This document shows, in pieces, positions 38,893 through 47,928 of a DNA stretch of 52,784 bases. Position numbers and translations under genes: made by a program. The stretch is from a beta proteobacterium AAP99. GTDB lineage: Bacteria; Pseudomonadota; Gammaproteobacteria; Burkholderiales; Burkholderiaceae_C. The DNA is taken from NCBI GenBank assembly GCA_001295775.1, contig LJIA01000023.1, forward strand, positions 1-52,784, in the 5' to 3' direction. The notes below the pieces were generated by a model that saw only the letters and a list, made by a program, of their open reading frames with translations, was not told the origin of the DNA and searched no databases. The first letter of the stretch is position 1. Every line of letters starts with the position of its first letter.

Positions 38893-39624
38893 ATGAACCC
38901 AGAAGCCAACCAGCCTACCGTGCTGCTCGTGGACGATGACCGCGAGCTGGTCGAGATGCTCTCGGGTTTTCTTGCTGGCCATGCGCTGACGATCCGGACT
39001 GCGGGCTCTCCGGCGCTGGCCGAGCCCCTGCTCAAGCGCGGGGGCATCGATCTGGTGCTGCTCGACTACATGCTGCCCGGTGAGACAGGCATGCAGTTTC
39101 TCAGGCGCATGCGCCAGCAGGGCATCGAGGCGCCGGTGGTGATGCTGACCGCGCGCGGTGATCCGATTGACCGCGTCCTCGGGCTGGAACTCGGTGCGGA
39201 CGACTACGTGGCCAAGCCCTTCGATCCGCGCGAACTGCTGGCGCGCATCAGGGCGGTCTTGCGGCGAACCGGCACGCAGCGCGACGCTGCGCCGCTTGCA
39301 GCCTACCGCTTCGGCCCCTTCACGCTTGACGCGGTGGCGCGTACCTTGAACCTCGCGCGGGCAGGCCAGGCGAATCAGGAGCCGATCGATCTCACGAGTG
39401 CCGAGTTCAAGTTGCTGATGGCGTTTGCCCAGAACCCTCGACAGACCCTGAGCCGCGAGGAGCTCACGCGTGCGGTCCAGCCTGGCAACTACGAGCCGCT
39501 GGCGCGGGCCGTGGATGTGCAGATCGCGCGTCTGCGCAAGAAGCTGCTTGCGGCGGCGCCCGAGCATGACCTGATCGCAACCGTGCGGGGCGAGGGCTAT
39601 GTGTTCACGCCGCCGCGTGCCTGA
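38893..39624 (+). CDS. OmpR-family response regulator
   Basis: A 243-residue two-component regulator. The receiver domain has LLVDDDREL, the phosphoacceptor D58 in LVLLDYMLPG, T in MLTARG and K in DDYVAKPF. A C-terminal winged-helix DNA-binding domain (about 135-240) ends with the typical RGEGYVFTPPRA. The start is taken at 38893 by comparison with the family; 38785 with a better ribosome binding site is an alternative. It lies 18 bases before its partner sensor kinase gene. Overall it is closest to OmpR/RisA-like regulators. Confidence 0.9.
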   Translation: MNPEANQPTVLLVDDDRELVEMLSGFLAGHALTIRTAGSPALAEPLLKRGGIDLVLLDYMLPGETGMQFLRRMRQQGIEAPVVMLTARGDPIDRVLGLELGADDYVAKPFDPRELLARIRAVLRRTGTQRDAAPLAAYRFGPFTLDAVARTLNLARAGQANQEPIDLTSAEFKLLMAFAQNPRQTLSREELTRAVQPGNYEPLARAVDVQIARLRKKLLAAAPEHDLIATVRGEGYVFTPPRA

Positions 39625-39642
39625 GCGCGAAGCTGCCACGGC

Positions 39643-40950
39643 ATGAAGCGCATGCTTTCAAGCCTGATGGCGCGTGTCTTCATCGCGCAGCTGCTGGCGG
39701 TGCTGGCCGCCATCTTCGTCTTTGCCCTGCTGATCAGCTACGGCTTGTCGCGCAACTTTGCTGACGGCTACGCCGACCGCTGGGCGCCGGCCCTCAGGCA
39801 GTGGCCTTCGGGGGACGCGCTCGCCATTCGGCTGTCACTGGAGGATGCGCTCGGTGACCGCGTGATCGTGGGTCTGCAACCGCCGCCAGCCCCGCGCTCG
39901 CGGGTGCCGCGTTTTTCGATGCGCTTCAACGCACTTGCCGATGAGCTTCGCGCGCGCGGCGTGCCGCTGACCGAGCTGCGCGTGAGCGGACGATCAGGTC
40001 GTGCCGTCATCTGGCTGGCGCTGAGTTACCCGGGCGAGCCTGCACGCTGGCTCGGCGTGGCGTCGACCGTGGAAGGCGCCGAGATTCCCGCGCGGGTGCT
40101 GATCTGGATCCTGATCTGTCTGGGCATCATCGCGGCGCTCGCCTGGGCGCTGTCGCGCTGGCTGACCGCGCCGATGAGGGACCTCGCGCAGGTCATGCGT
40201 CGGGTACAGCAGGGCGACCGGGGCATCCGTGCGCCGGAGGCAGGCACCGCCGAACACCGTGACCTTGCCCAGGGATTCAATCAGATGATGGAGGCGGTAG
40301 CGGCTGCAGAGCGTGAGCGCGACATCATGCTCGCCGGGGTATCCCACGATCTGCGCTCGCCGCTGACGCGGATTCGAATGGCGGCCGAGATGCTGACCGA
40401 TGCCACGGCGCGCGAGCGCATCGCGCGCAATGTGGAGCAGGCCGATCAGGTGCTGGCGAGCTTTCTCGACTTCGTGCGACTGGATCACGCTCCGCTGTCG
40501 GATCCGATCCATCTCGCCGATCTGCTGGGCGAGCTGGGCGCAGAGAACGCACTGAGCGCAGAGCAGATGAAGATCGTGTTGCCGGACGGCGCTGTGCTTC
40601 GCGGCCACACCCTCTTGCTCAAGCGCGCCATTCAGAACCTGCTGGACAACGCACTGCGCTACGGCGCCGCGCCAGTGATGCTGCAGGCGTTCCGCGCTGG
40701 GGATTCAGTCTTCATCGAGGTCAGCGACGCCGGGCCTGGCATGGATGCTGACCAGGTGCAGGACGCACTCAAGCCCTTCGTCCGCCTGCCGGCTCACCGA
40801 GAGGGTTCGGGCAGCGGACTGGGGCTTGCCATCGTGGTTCGCGTGGTGCGGCGGCATGGCGGCCACCTGGCGCTGGCACGGCGGAGCGAACGCTTTGTCG
40901 CCAGCCTGGAGCTGCCCCTGACTGGTGCAGCGCAGACCACGCGCCGCTAG
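39643..40950 (+). CDS. Sensor histidine kinase, EnvZ-like
   Basis: A 435-residue inner-membrane kinase. Transmembrane helices are near residues 11-35 and 151-173, with a periplasmic domain of about 115 residues between them and a HAMP linker after. The phosphoacceptor H235 is in the motif GVSHDLRSPLTRIR. The catalytic domain has QNLLDNALRYG (N box), SDAGPGM (G1) and GSGSGLGLAIV (G2). With the preceding response regulator it forms a two-component system; the signal is unknown. The stop codon overlaps the end of a convergent small gene by 4 bases. Confidence 0.93.
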   Translation: MKRMLSSLMARVFIAQLLAVLAAIFVFALLISYGLSRNFADGYADRWAPALRQWPSGDALAIRLSLEDALGDRVIVGLQPPPAPRSRVPRFSMRFNALADELRARGVPLTELRVSGRSGRAVIWLALSYPGEPARWLGVASTVEGAEIPARVLIWILICLGIIAALAWALSRWLTAPMRDLAQVMRRVQQGDRGIRAPEAGTAEHRDLAQGFNQMMEAVAAAERERDIMLAGVSHDLRSPLTRIRMAAEMLTDATARERIARNVEQADQVLASFLDFVRLDHAPLSDPIHLADLLGELGAENALSAEQMKIVLPDGAVLRGHTLLLKRAIQNLLDNALRYGAAPVMLQAFRAGDSVFIEVSDAGPGMDADQVQDALKPFVRLPAHREGSGSGLGLAIVVRVVRRHGGHLALARRSERFVASLELPLTGAAQTTRR

Positions 40951-41090
40951 AGGCTGGCCAAGGAGGCGCCTACCTTGAGCAGCGGCTCGGTGCGTTGTGC
41001 GTAGGGGCTGAAGGTGAGCACCCAGAGCGCACCTGCGGTGCAGGCAATGAGCGCAAGCGCGACCAGCACACTGGCAGAGGGCTTCTTCAT
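40947..41090 (-). CDS. Small single-pass membrane protein, 47 residues
   Basis: A 47-residue protein with a short basic N-terminus (MKKPS), one hydrophobic helix (about residues 8-27, ALALIACTAGALWVLTF) and a short polar tail. A strong GGAGGA lies 5 bases before the ATG, which is why I regard it as real. The cysteine in LIACTAG is not a clear lipobox. It is convergent with the sensor kinase gene with a 4-base overlap. No family recognised. Confidence 0.6.
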   Translation of the reverse strand: MKKPSASVLVALALIACTAGALWVLTFSPYAQRTEPLLKVGASLASL

Positions 41091-41205
41091 GTCGAATCCT
41101 CCATCGAGATGCACTGCCACGGTGCGGAACCGGCAGTGACGGCGTAGTTGATGCAAGGATCGTGCCGCAACGCCCGGCGTGACGGCAGACACAGATGTGC
41201 GACGC

Positions 41206-42174
41206 TTACTTGGCCCGCCAGCGATCTGGCGCCTTGACTTCGACCGGGGGCAGCAGGGCGCGCCTGGCCGCTGGCTGCTCGCGCAGGTATGCGTCCCAGA
41301 ATCGGGTCGTCAGCAGCGCGATCAGAGCATGATGGGTGGGTTCGAGCTCATCGGTGACTGCCTTGCGATCTCGGCCGAGCACACGACGGACGCCCCGGGA
41401 CATGCGCTGGCCTCCGAATGTCATGTGGTCGGCATCGGCGAGCAGCAGTTCGTACTTGTCGCCGGCGGGTAGCGCGTCAAACACGGCCTGCCTGTTCTCA
41501 GGGGTGGCGCCAGTGCCGGCTACGTCGCCATCCAGCGTGCCGGTGAGTGCGAAGAACGGAGCGCGCAAGTTGGCAAAGCGCGCCGAGACCTCCGTCGGCC
41601 CGCGGCCCGCGGAGGGGGAAAAGGCGATGAACGCTGACAGCCGCGGTTCGTTGATCGCGGCGATGCGCGGATTGAGCTGTTGTCCGGCCATGGCCTGGGT
41701 GGTCCACGCACCGAACGAGTGACCAGACATCCCGATGCGCTTGAGGTCCGCGCCGCGCAGCTCGCCAGCAGCCTGTTGGCGAGCGAGTTCATCAAGGACG
41801 AAGCGTACGTCGCCCACACGCTGCGCCGCCGCGTCGGCCGACATGGCCTTGCGTGCCCCGCCGGCGCGCACCGACGGCGTGTCGCTGCCTGCGTGCTGCA
41901 TGTGCAGGACGATGTAGCCGGCAGCAGCCCAGGCTTCGCCCCAGGCGGTGCCGGCATCGAGGTTTCCGCCTAGACCATGCGAGAACAGGATCACGGGGCC
42001 GGCGGCTTGCTGCGGCATCCGCAAACGGACAGGTACTTCGCGATTCCGCTCGCGGTCCGTCCAGAGGAGATCGCGCGGTGCAACCGCGGTCTGCGCCTTG
42101 GCGCGAGGCAGGGCGCCAAGGGCCAGCGCACTGGCGATCCATTGAAGGTGTTGGCGGCGGGTCTGTTGCGTCAT
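41206..42174 (-). CDS. Secreted alpha/beta hydrolase (dienelactone hydrolase-like)
   Basis: A 322-residue protein with an N-terminal signal (MTQQTRRQHLQWIASALALGA) followed by an alpha/beta hydrolase. Seen are the oxyanion region FSHGLGG, the nucleophile elbow GMSGHSFGAW (catalytic serine), a late aspartate in TGTLDGD and a histidine in DADHMTFGG. It is similar to acetylhydrolase and dienelactone-hydrolase-like enzymes; the substrate is unknown. It is a single gene, divergent from the grpE region. Confidence 0.85.
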   Translation of the reverse strand: MTQQTRRQHLQWIASALALGALPRAKAQTAVAPRDLLWTDRERNREVPVRLRMPQQAAGPVILFSHGLGGNLDAGTAWGEAWAAAGYIVLHMQHAGSDTPSVRAGGARKAMSADAAAQRVGDVRFVLDELARQQAAGELRGADLKRIGMSGHSFGAWTTQAMAGQQLNPRIAAINEPRLSAFIAFSPSAGRGPTEVSARFANLRAPFFALTGTLDGDVAGTGATPENRQAVFDALPAGDKYELLLADADHMTFGGQRMSRGVRRVLGRDRKAVTDELEPTHHALIALLTTRFWDAYLREQPAARRALLPPVEVKAPDRWRAK

Positions 42175-42299
42175 GGGATGTTCGTGAGCAAAGCGGTGGA
42201 TCGAAGGGCGTGCAGCTCGGCCTGTGAGGGCGTGAGGTGGATTGTGGCGGCAGCTGCGTGTGACCGCTTGGCGTGCTGGTAACGACCTGCCCGCTGTGT

Positions 42300-42466
42300 G
42301 TCAGCCTTGTAAACTTACGGGCCTCGCGTTGAGCCGGGAAAGCAAGCGATCGGAGAGCGGTTCTGCCAAGGCTCCGATTTCCGCGCCGGCCGAATCCGCA
42401 GGGCGCAGACGGACTATCACAGCGTGCATCCCGGGCGCTGGCGTCATCCAGCGCCCAATTTGTTTT
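42300..42466 (+). ncRNA. Candidate structured non-coding RNA ending in a terminator
   Basis: Three stems in order are visible: ATCGGAG/CTCCGAT (42349-42355 with 42372-42378), GCGCC/GGCGC (42383-42387 with 42402-42406) and a 9-bp terminator stem with T-tail. No plus-strand gene lies upstream, so the terminator needs a local transcript to act on. No promoter is convincing and no known RNA family is recognised. Confidence 0.35.
42433..42466 (+). terminator. Intrinsic terminator upstream of grpE
   Basis: A perfect 9-bp stem GGGCGCTGG/CCAGCGCCC (42433-42441 with 42448-42456) is followed by AATTTGTTTT on the plus strand only. Confidence 0.7.
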
Positions 42467-42474
42467 CTGGTGGG

Positions 42475-42502
42475 CTTGTGTTCCGGCCGTCTGACCCCAT
42501 AT
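42475..42502 (+). promoter_or_regulatory. Sigma-32 (RpoH) heat-shock promoter of grpE
   Basis: CTTGTGT (42475-42481) and CCCCATAT (42495-42502) are separated by 13 bases, close to the E. coli RpoH consensus (CTTGAAA, 13-14 bases, CCCCATNT). It lies 66 bases before the grpE start. Confidence 0.75.
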
Positions 42503-42567
42503 CCGCGCTGGTTTGAGTGCCGCAAATGCGGCCCGCAAGTCAGTGGCCCTCCAAGACCTGTAGATCA

Positions 42568-43119
42568 ATGAGCAACAACGAAACCCATCAATCCGCGTCC
42601 GAACAGGCTGCCGAGTCTGCGATCGGCGCTGAAACACATGCCGAAGTCGAAGCCGACCTGAACCAGCTGCTGCAGGAGGCGCAGGCCAAGATTGCCGAGC
42701 AGCAGGATGCCCTGCTGCGAGCGCGTGCCGAGGTCGAGAACATCCGCCGGCGCAGCGCCGATGAAGTGAGCAAGGCCCACAAGTTCGGGATCGAGAGCTT
42801 CGCCGACTCGCTGCTGCCCGTGAAGGACAGCCTGGAAATGGCGCTGGCCGACAGCAGCAGCGATGCCGCCAAGCTGCGCGAAGGCGTTGAGGCCACGCTC
42901 AAGCAGCTCAAGAGCGCCTTCGAGAAGAATCACCTCAAGGAAGTGGCGCCCGCTGCGGGCGACAAGTTTGATCCGCACCTGCATCAGGGCATCAGCATGG
43001 TGCCCAGCGAGCTGCCGGCCAATACCGTGGTCAGCACCCTGCAGAAGGGCGCCATGATCGCGGACCGTGTGCTGCGCCCGGCGCTGGTGGCCGTGTCTTC
43101 CGGCCAGAAGCCGAGCTGA
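42568..43119 (+). CDS. grpE: Nucleotide exchange factor GrpE
   Basis: A 183-residue co-chaperone that releases ADP from DnaK. A long N-terminal coiled coil (about residues 25-85) leads to [17 protein letters not shown] and the C-terminal beta domain with [36 protein letters not shown]. The start is the ATG at 42568; an upstream ATG adds 17 residues. It heads a heat-shock cluster with a thioredoxin, dnaK and dnaJ. Confidence 0.96.
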   Translation: MSNNETHQSASEQAAESAIGAETHAEVEADLNQLLQEAQAKIAEQQDALLRARAEVENIRRRSADEVSKAHKFGIESFADSLLPVKDSLEMALADSSSDAAKLREGVEATLKQLKSAFEKNHLKEVAPAAGDKFDPHLHQGISMVPSELPANTVVSTLQKGAMIADRVLRPALVAVSSGQKPS

Positions 43120-43132
43120 GGCGGGTCAAGGC

Positions 43133-43534
43133 ATGGCTGAATCCGCCGACTTCTTCGAGCGCTTTGCGATGCAGCCGGTGGACGCCACTGGCTTCGACGC
43201 GGCGCTTGCGGCGGCTCCGGATCTGGCCTGCGTGTACTTCTGGGGCGACAACTGCTTCAACTGCGAGCAGTTCAAGGCCGCGGTGCAGATGGCGCCGCAA
43301 CGCCTGCAAGGCCTGGGTGTGAGCTGGCTTCACGCCAATGTGTATGCCGATACCGCGCTCGGCCGGCGCTTTGGCCTGCATGGCGTGCCGGCGTTCTATT
43401 TCTTCGCTTCGGGTCGCAGGCTCGGGCGCATCACGGGCTGGCAGGGCTTCGAGCACTTCGCTGGCGTGGTGGCTGACCTGTGCGCGCGGCTGGCGCATGA
43501 AAAGCAGACCGAGGACAGTGTCCAGACCGCTTGA
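43133..43534 (+). CDS. Thioredoxin-like protein in the grpE-dnaK interval
   Basis: A 133-residue thioredoxin-fold protein. Active-site cysteines C41 and C44 lie in [11 protein letters not shown], and the cis-proline region is HGVPAFYFF. There is no signal peptide, so it is cytosolic. It lies 13 bases after grpE and 65 bases before dnaK, and is probably heat-induced with them. A thioredoxin gene at this position is common in Burkholderiales; its client is unknown. Confidence 0.87.
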   Translation: MAESADFFERFAMQPVDATGFDAALAAAPDLACVYFWGDNCFNCEQFKAAVQMAPQRLQGLGVSWLHANVYADTALGRRFGLHGVPAFYFFASGRRLGRITGWQGFEHFAGVVADLCARLAHEKQTEDSVQTA

Positions 43535-43546
43535 AAGCGGCCAAGT

Positions 43547-43555
43547 TATCCACAA
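43547..43555 (+). promoter_or_regulatory. Perfect DnaA-box sequence in the dnaK leader
   Basis: TTATCCACA matches the consensus DnaA box exactly, about 45 bases before the dnaK start. It is a single site, not an origin cluster. Confidence 0.35.
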
Positions 43556-43599
43556 GTTCGAATCATCTTTGTTTATCAGAGCTATCAAGGGACTACATC

Positions 43600-45552
<1,953 letters not shown>

Positions 45553-45578
45553 AGCCTCACGCGCAAGCGCCGCAAAGG

Positions 45579-45616
45579 CACAGCGTTCGGACGCACATCC
45601 GGGCGCTGTGTCTTTC
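45579..45616 (+). terminator. Hairpin between dnaK and dnaJ (possible attenuator)
   Basis: CACAGCG/CGCTGTG (45579-45585 with 45604-45610) encloses CGGA/TCCG and is followed by TCTTTC. It may reduce read-through into dnaJ or stabilise the dnaK mRNA. Confidence 0.4.
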
Positions 45617-45652
45617 GCACTTATGGAATCCGCCAGGAATCGCGAGTAGTTG

Positions 45653-46810
45653 ATGGCAAAACGTGACTATTACGAAGTGCTCGGAGTGGCCAAGAACGCC
45701 TCCGAGGACGACATCAAGAAGGCGTACCGCAAGCTCGCCATGAAGTACCACCCGGACCGCAATCAGGGTGAGGAGGCGGGCAAGGCCGAAGAGAAGTTCA
45801 AGGAGGCCAAGGAGGCTTACGAGATGCTCTCCGATGCCGACAAGCGCGCCGCCTACGACCGCTATGGTCACGCCGGCGTGGACCCGAACGCCGGCGGCTT
45901 CCGGCCGGGTGGCCCGGGGGCGGAGGGCTTTGGTGGCTTCTCGGATGCTTTCGGCGGCATCTTTGACGAGATCTTCGGCGGTGGTCGCGGTGGTGGCGGG
46001 CGTGGCCGAGGCGACGGTCCGCAGGTCTACCGCGGTGCGGACCTCAAGTACGCCATGGAGATCACGCTTGAAGAAGCCGTGATGGGCGTGGAGAAGACGA
46101 TCAAGGTGCCCAGTTGGGATGAGTGTGACGCCTGCCACGGCTCGGGCGCCAAGCCCGGCACCAAGCCGGCCACCTGCCCGACCTGCGGCGGCAACGGCAC
46201 GGTGCGCATCCAGCAGGGCTTCTTCAGCATCCAGCAGACCTGCCCGCGCTGCCACGGCACCGGCAAGATCATTCCGGAGCCCTGCGTAAAGTGCGACGGG
46301 CTGGGCAAGATCAAGCGGCAGAAGACCCTGGAAGTGAAGATCCCCGCGGGCATCGACGATGGCATGCGCATCCGCTCGAGCGGCAATGGCGAGCCCGGGA
46401 TCAACGGCGGCCCGCCCGGCGACCTGTACGTGGAGATCCACGTCAAGGAGCACAGCGTGTTCCAGCGCGACGGCGATGACCTGCACTGCAACGTGCCGGT
46501 CAGCTTTGCGCAGGCAGCACTGGGCAGTGACATCGAGGTGCCCACCATCGGCGGCAAGGCGGCCATCTCCATTCCGGAGGGCACGCAGTCCGGCAAGACC
46601 TTCCGCCTGCGCGGCAAGGGTGTGAAGGGCGTGCGCTCGGGCTACCCCGGTGATCTGTATTGCCACATCCAGGTGGAAACGCCGGTCAAACTCACCGAGC
46701 ACCAGAAGAAGCTGCTCAAGGAGCTGGATGAGTCCCTGCACAAGGGTGGCAACAAGCACTCGCCACAGGAAAAGAGCTGGACCGACAAGGTCAAGGATCT
46801 GTTCAGCTGA
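45653..46810 (+). CDS. dnaJ: Chaperone DnaJ (Hsp40)
   Basis: A 385-residue type I Hsp40 that stimulates DnaK. The J domain has the HPD motif in KYHPDRN. A glycine/phenylalanine-rich linker (GGFRPGGPG to [10 protein letters not shown]) precedes the zinc domain with four CxxCxGxG-type repeats ([32 protein letters not shown]). The start is the ATG at 45653. A strong terminator follows the stop, closing the heat-shock cluster. Confidence 0.98.
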   Translation: MAKRDYYEVLGVAKNASEDDIKKAYRKLAMKYHPDRNQGEEAGKAEEKFKEAKEAYEMLSDADKRAAYDRYGHAGVDPNAGGFRPGGPGAEGFGGFSDAFGGIFDEIFGGGRGGGGRGRGDGPQVYRGADLKYAMEITLEEAVMGVEKTIKVPSWDECDACHGSGAKPGTKPATCPTCGGNGTVRIQQGFFSIQQTCPRCHGTGKIIPEPCVKCDGLGKIKRQKTLEVKIPAGIDDGMRIRSSGNGEPGINGGPPGDLYVEIHVKEHSVFQRDGDDLHCNVPVSFAQAALGSDIEVPTIGGKAAISIPEGTQSGKTFRLRGKGVKGVRSGYPGDLYCHIQVETPVKLTEHQKKLLKELDESLHKGGNKHSPQEKSWTDKVKDLFS

Positions 46811-46831
46811 AGACTGTGCTGCGAGCAGAAG

Positions 46832-46860
46832 CGGGGCGCCGGGTGCGCCCCGTTTTGTTT
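46832..46860 (+). terminator. dnaJ terminator
   Basis: A perfect 8-bp stem CGGGGCGC/GCGCCCCG (46832-46839 with 46845-46852) is followed by TTTTGTTT, 21 bases after the dnaJ stop. Confidence 0.85.
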
Positions 46861-46863
46861 GGC

Positions 46864-47694
46864 TCAGCGCGGGGCGCTTTGGAGCCGTCCGAGCTGGGCG
46901 TTCAATGCGGCTGCATTGATCAGGCCCATGTGCGCATTCTGGATCGTGCCGCGCGCGTCGATGAACAGCGTGGTTGGCAGCCCGCGCGAGCCCAATGCGG
47001 GACCCAGGCTGCTGCGGGCATCCAGCAGCACCGGATCAAGGCTCAGCCCTTGTGCCGCCAGAAACCTGCGGATCGTCTCTGGCGACTCCCCCTGGTTCAC
47101 GTAGACGAAGCGCACGTTCGGGTGGGCCTGCTGGGCCTGTGCCAGCAACGGGAGCTCTGCCCGGCAAGGGCCGCACCAGCTCGCCCAGAGATTCACGACC
47201 ATCGGTGCGCCGCCGGCGATCGCCGCCAGCGGCTGCGCGGACCGGCCATCGAGCCGCTCGAAGACCTGCGTGGCGAGGGCGTGTGTGCGCGTATCGCTGC
47301 CCCACTGCACCATAACGACCTGCCCTGATCCCCACAGTGCGAGGCCCGCCGTGCCGGAGACGAGCAGCGCGCGGCGCAGGGGCGTGCGCCGCCAGGCCAG
47401 AGTCGTCAACACGAGCGCACCGGCCAGCAGCCCGGCCGGCCACCACCAGCCGCCATCACGCACATCGATGATCGCGCCGGGCTGCGCCGCATACGCGGCC
47501 CAGTTCAGCGCGATGTGACCGGTCCGGGCACCGAGCAGCGCCGCGCCGAGACTCCACCAAAGCGCAGACTCCGCCGAACCGGCTTGTGCCCCGCCCGCCA
47601 GACGCCGCCCGAGCCAGATGGCCAGCAGCGCAGCGGCCATGAGCAGCACCGGTGCCAGCGGCAGGGCCAGTGGGCCGAGTGAGATGGAAAGCAT
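46864..47694 (-). CDS. Membrane protein fused to a TlpA-type thioredoxin domain
   Basis: A 276-residue protein. The N-terminal half has about four hydrophobic helices and resembles the membrane core of prolipoprotein diacylglyceryl transferase (Lgt), with GARTGHIALNWAAYAAQPG and DGGWWWPAG. The C-terminal half is a TlpA-like thioredoxin with active-site WASWCGPC, LPTTLFID and a cis-proline. The thioredoxin would face the periplasm and reduce or isomerise disulfides. Lgt activity is not implied, because the fusion lacks most of the enzyme. The start is the ATG at 47694. It is downstream of the TonB-dependent receptor on the same strand, but a terminator lies between. Confidence 0.8.
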   Translation of the reverse strand: MLSISLGPLALPLAPVLLMAAALLAIWLGRRLAGGAQAGSAESALWWSLGAALLGARTGHIALNWAAYAAQPGAIIDVRDGGWWWPAGLLAGALVLTTLAWRRTPLRRALLVSGTAGLALWGSGQVVMVQWGSDTRTHALATQVFERLDGRSAQPLAAIAGGAPMVVNLWASWCGPCRAELPLLAQAQQAHPNVRFVYVNQGESPETIRRFLAAQGLSLDPVLLDARSSLGPALGSRGLPTTLFIDARGTIQNAHMGLINAAALNAQLGRLQSAPR

Positions 47695-47782
47695 GTGAGT
47701 GGATGAGGTGGTTCCGGGGTGACCGGAGTGCGCCAAGCGGGATCGTGCCAGAGGCACGAGCGGTTCCGGTCAGCGTGGTGCG

Positions 47783-47816
47783 AAAAAAAAGGGGCGCATC
47801 CCGAGGGATGTGCCCC
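47783..47816 (-). terminator. Terminator of the TonB-dependent receptor gene
   Basis: An 11-bp stem with loop CGAG (47792-47801 region with 47806-47816) is followed on the minus strand by eight T residues. Confidence 0.9.
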
Positions 47817-47821
47817 GACAA

Positions 47822-47923
47822 TGGCCGAATATCAGTGATTACCTGCTATGAAAATGCGACTTTCCGCTTTTCCATAGCCAATCTTGATCGATTTCTATAC
47901 CTATAGAAGTATGACCGAAAATG
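47822..47923 (+). repeat. Dispersed intergenic repeat, copy 4 (full length)
   Basis: Left box TGGCCGAAT is at position 1, core TTTCCGC at 40, TCTT at 61 and right box TGACCGAAAATG at 91. It contains a TTCTATA/TATAGAA inverted repeat near the right end. It lies between the receptor's stop codon (5 bases away) and the receptor's terminator, antisense to that transcript. Confidence 0.7.
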
Positions 47924-47928
47924 GTTGA

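Larger units (their letters stand above)
42175..42567. other. 393-base non-coding region upstream of grpE
   Basis: This region holds a candidate structured RNA (about 42300-42466), a plus-strand terminator and a sigma-32-type promoter. I see no protein-coding gene; the open frames through it lack a ribosome binding site and end inside grpE's leader. Confidence 0.6.

Noticed and set aside
47783-47790. Run of eight A residues considered as a slippery site
   Set aside because: It is the T-tract of a minus-strand terminator and not inside a gene.
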